Positions 63,292 through 64,000 of a stretch of 64,000 nt of DNA are shown in pieces. The DNA lies in assembly GCA_023382385.1 (NCBI GenBank), contig JAHDVH010000001.1, forward strand, positions 491,611 through 555,610, in the 5' to 3' direction. The notes beneath the pieces were generated by a model that made no database searches, was not told where the DNA came from, and saw nothing but the letters and a program-made list of their open reading frames with translations. The position numbers and the translations under genes were made by a program. The stretch comes from a bacterium (GTDB taxonomy: Bacteria > Electryoneota > RPQS01). The first letter of the stretch is position 1; each line of letters opens with the position of its first letter.

Positions 63292-63323
63292 GAGCTTGGG
63301 CGATTTTGAGGCCGCCCAAGCTC
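63292..63323. terminator. Hairpin between rpoC and rpsL (probable rpoC terminator or attenuator)
   Basis: Perfect 11-bp stem GAGCTTGGGCG/CGCCCAAGCTC (63292-63302 with 63313-63323), 10-base loop, 40 bases beyond the rpoC stop. No T-run follows on the minus strand, so it may act by Rho, by RNA processing, or only partly. Confidence 0.5.
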
Positions 63324-63335
63324 AAAAGGATTCCA

Positions 63336-63360
63336 CAAATGTATGTTAAACAAACATTTG
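63336..63360. repeat. Inverted repeat just after rpoC
   Basis: CAAATGT/ACATTTG arms (63336-63342 and 63354-63360) around an 11-base loop, three bases after the rpoC stop codon. Role unknown; it may protect the 3' end or form part of the rpoC/rpsL junction. Confidence 0.45.
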
Positions 63361-63363
63361 GTA

Positions 63364-64000
<637 letters not shown>

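Overview
The window reads as a piece of chromosome from an uncultured Gram-negative bacterium of the Fibrobacteres-Chlorobi-Bacteroidetes (FCB) side of the tree. Signs are an M1 peptidase ending in a type IX secretion (T9SS)-type sorting domain with the YPNPFNP motif, several outer-membrane barrel proteins, and lipoproteins with clear lipoboxes. Promoters look like ordinary sigma-70 sites (TTGACA, 17-bp spacer, TATATT or TAAATT) rather than the Bacteroidetes type. Phylum-level placement is inference. No insertion sequence, prophage, CRISPR array, rRNA or tRNA gene was seen; coding density is very high and the genes look native.

Region by region. 0-6.3 kb (minus): an NMT1-like solute-binding lipoprotein, a hybrid histidine kinase overlapping it, and a secreted GH20-like protein. 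6.4-8.6 kb: a large subunit of a B12-dependent acyl-CoA mutase and a small barrel protein. 8.7-10.5 kb (plus): a thioredoxin-like ferredoxin, class I fructose-bisphosphate aldolase and a Trm112-like protein. 10.5-14.5 kb (minus): pyrR-pyrB-pyrC and a metallophosphatase lipoprotein, behind an attenuator-like leader. 14.5-18.4 kb (minus): M1 peptidase, rlmH, an Mrp/ApbC ATPase and a DUF59 protein. 18.5-24 kb (plus): EnvC-like LytM protein, holB, ricT-like PSP1 gene and metG. 24-31 kb (minus): a cytoplasmic sensor kinase, mdh-elbB, rplU-rpmA and an RNase E/G family gene.

30.3-42.8 kb (minus) is a remarkable run of overlapping or abutting genes: hutU, enoyl-CoA hydratase, hutI, a GGDEF protein, glgA, a beta-propeller protein, a 1147-residue SprA-like surface protein and an Omp85/TamA-like barrel. 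A 453-bp intergenic stretch follows, with a candidate hut promoter/operator and an orphan plus-strand promoter.

43.3-64 kb (minus) holds dksA-like and e(P4)-phosphatase genes, then the complete str-S10-spc-alpha block from the 3' end of rpoC through rpsL, rpsG, fusA, the S10 and spc genes, secY, adk, map, infA, rpmJ, rpsM, rpsK, rpsD, rpoA and rplQ. tuf is not between fusA and rpsJ. infA appears to start at ATT, and several ribosomal proteins carry charged low-complexity extensions.

The most useful leads are the infA ATT start, the PyrR-type attenuator with two mutually exclusive structures, active-site substitutions suggesting the mutase is an isobutyryl-CoA-type enzyme, and the overlapping SprA-like/Omp85 cluster.
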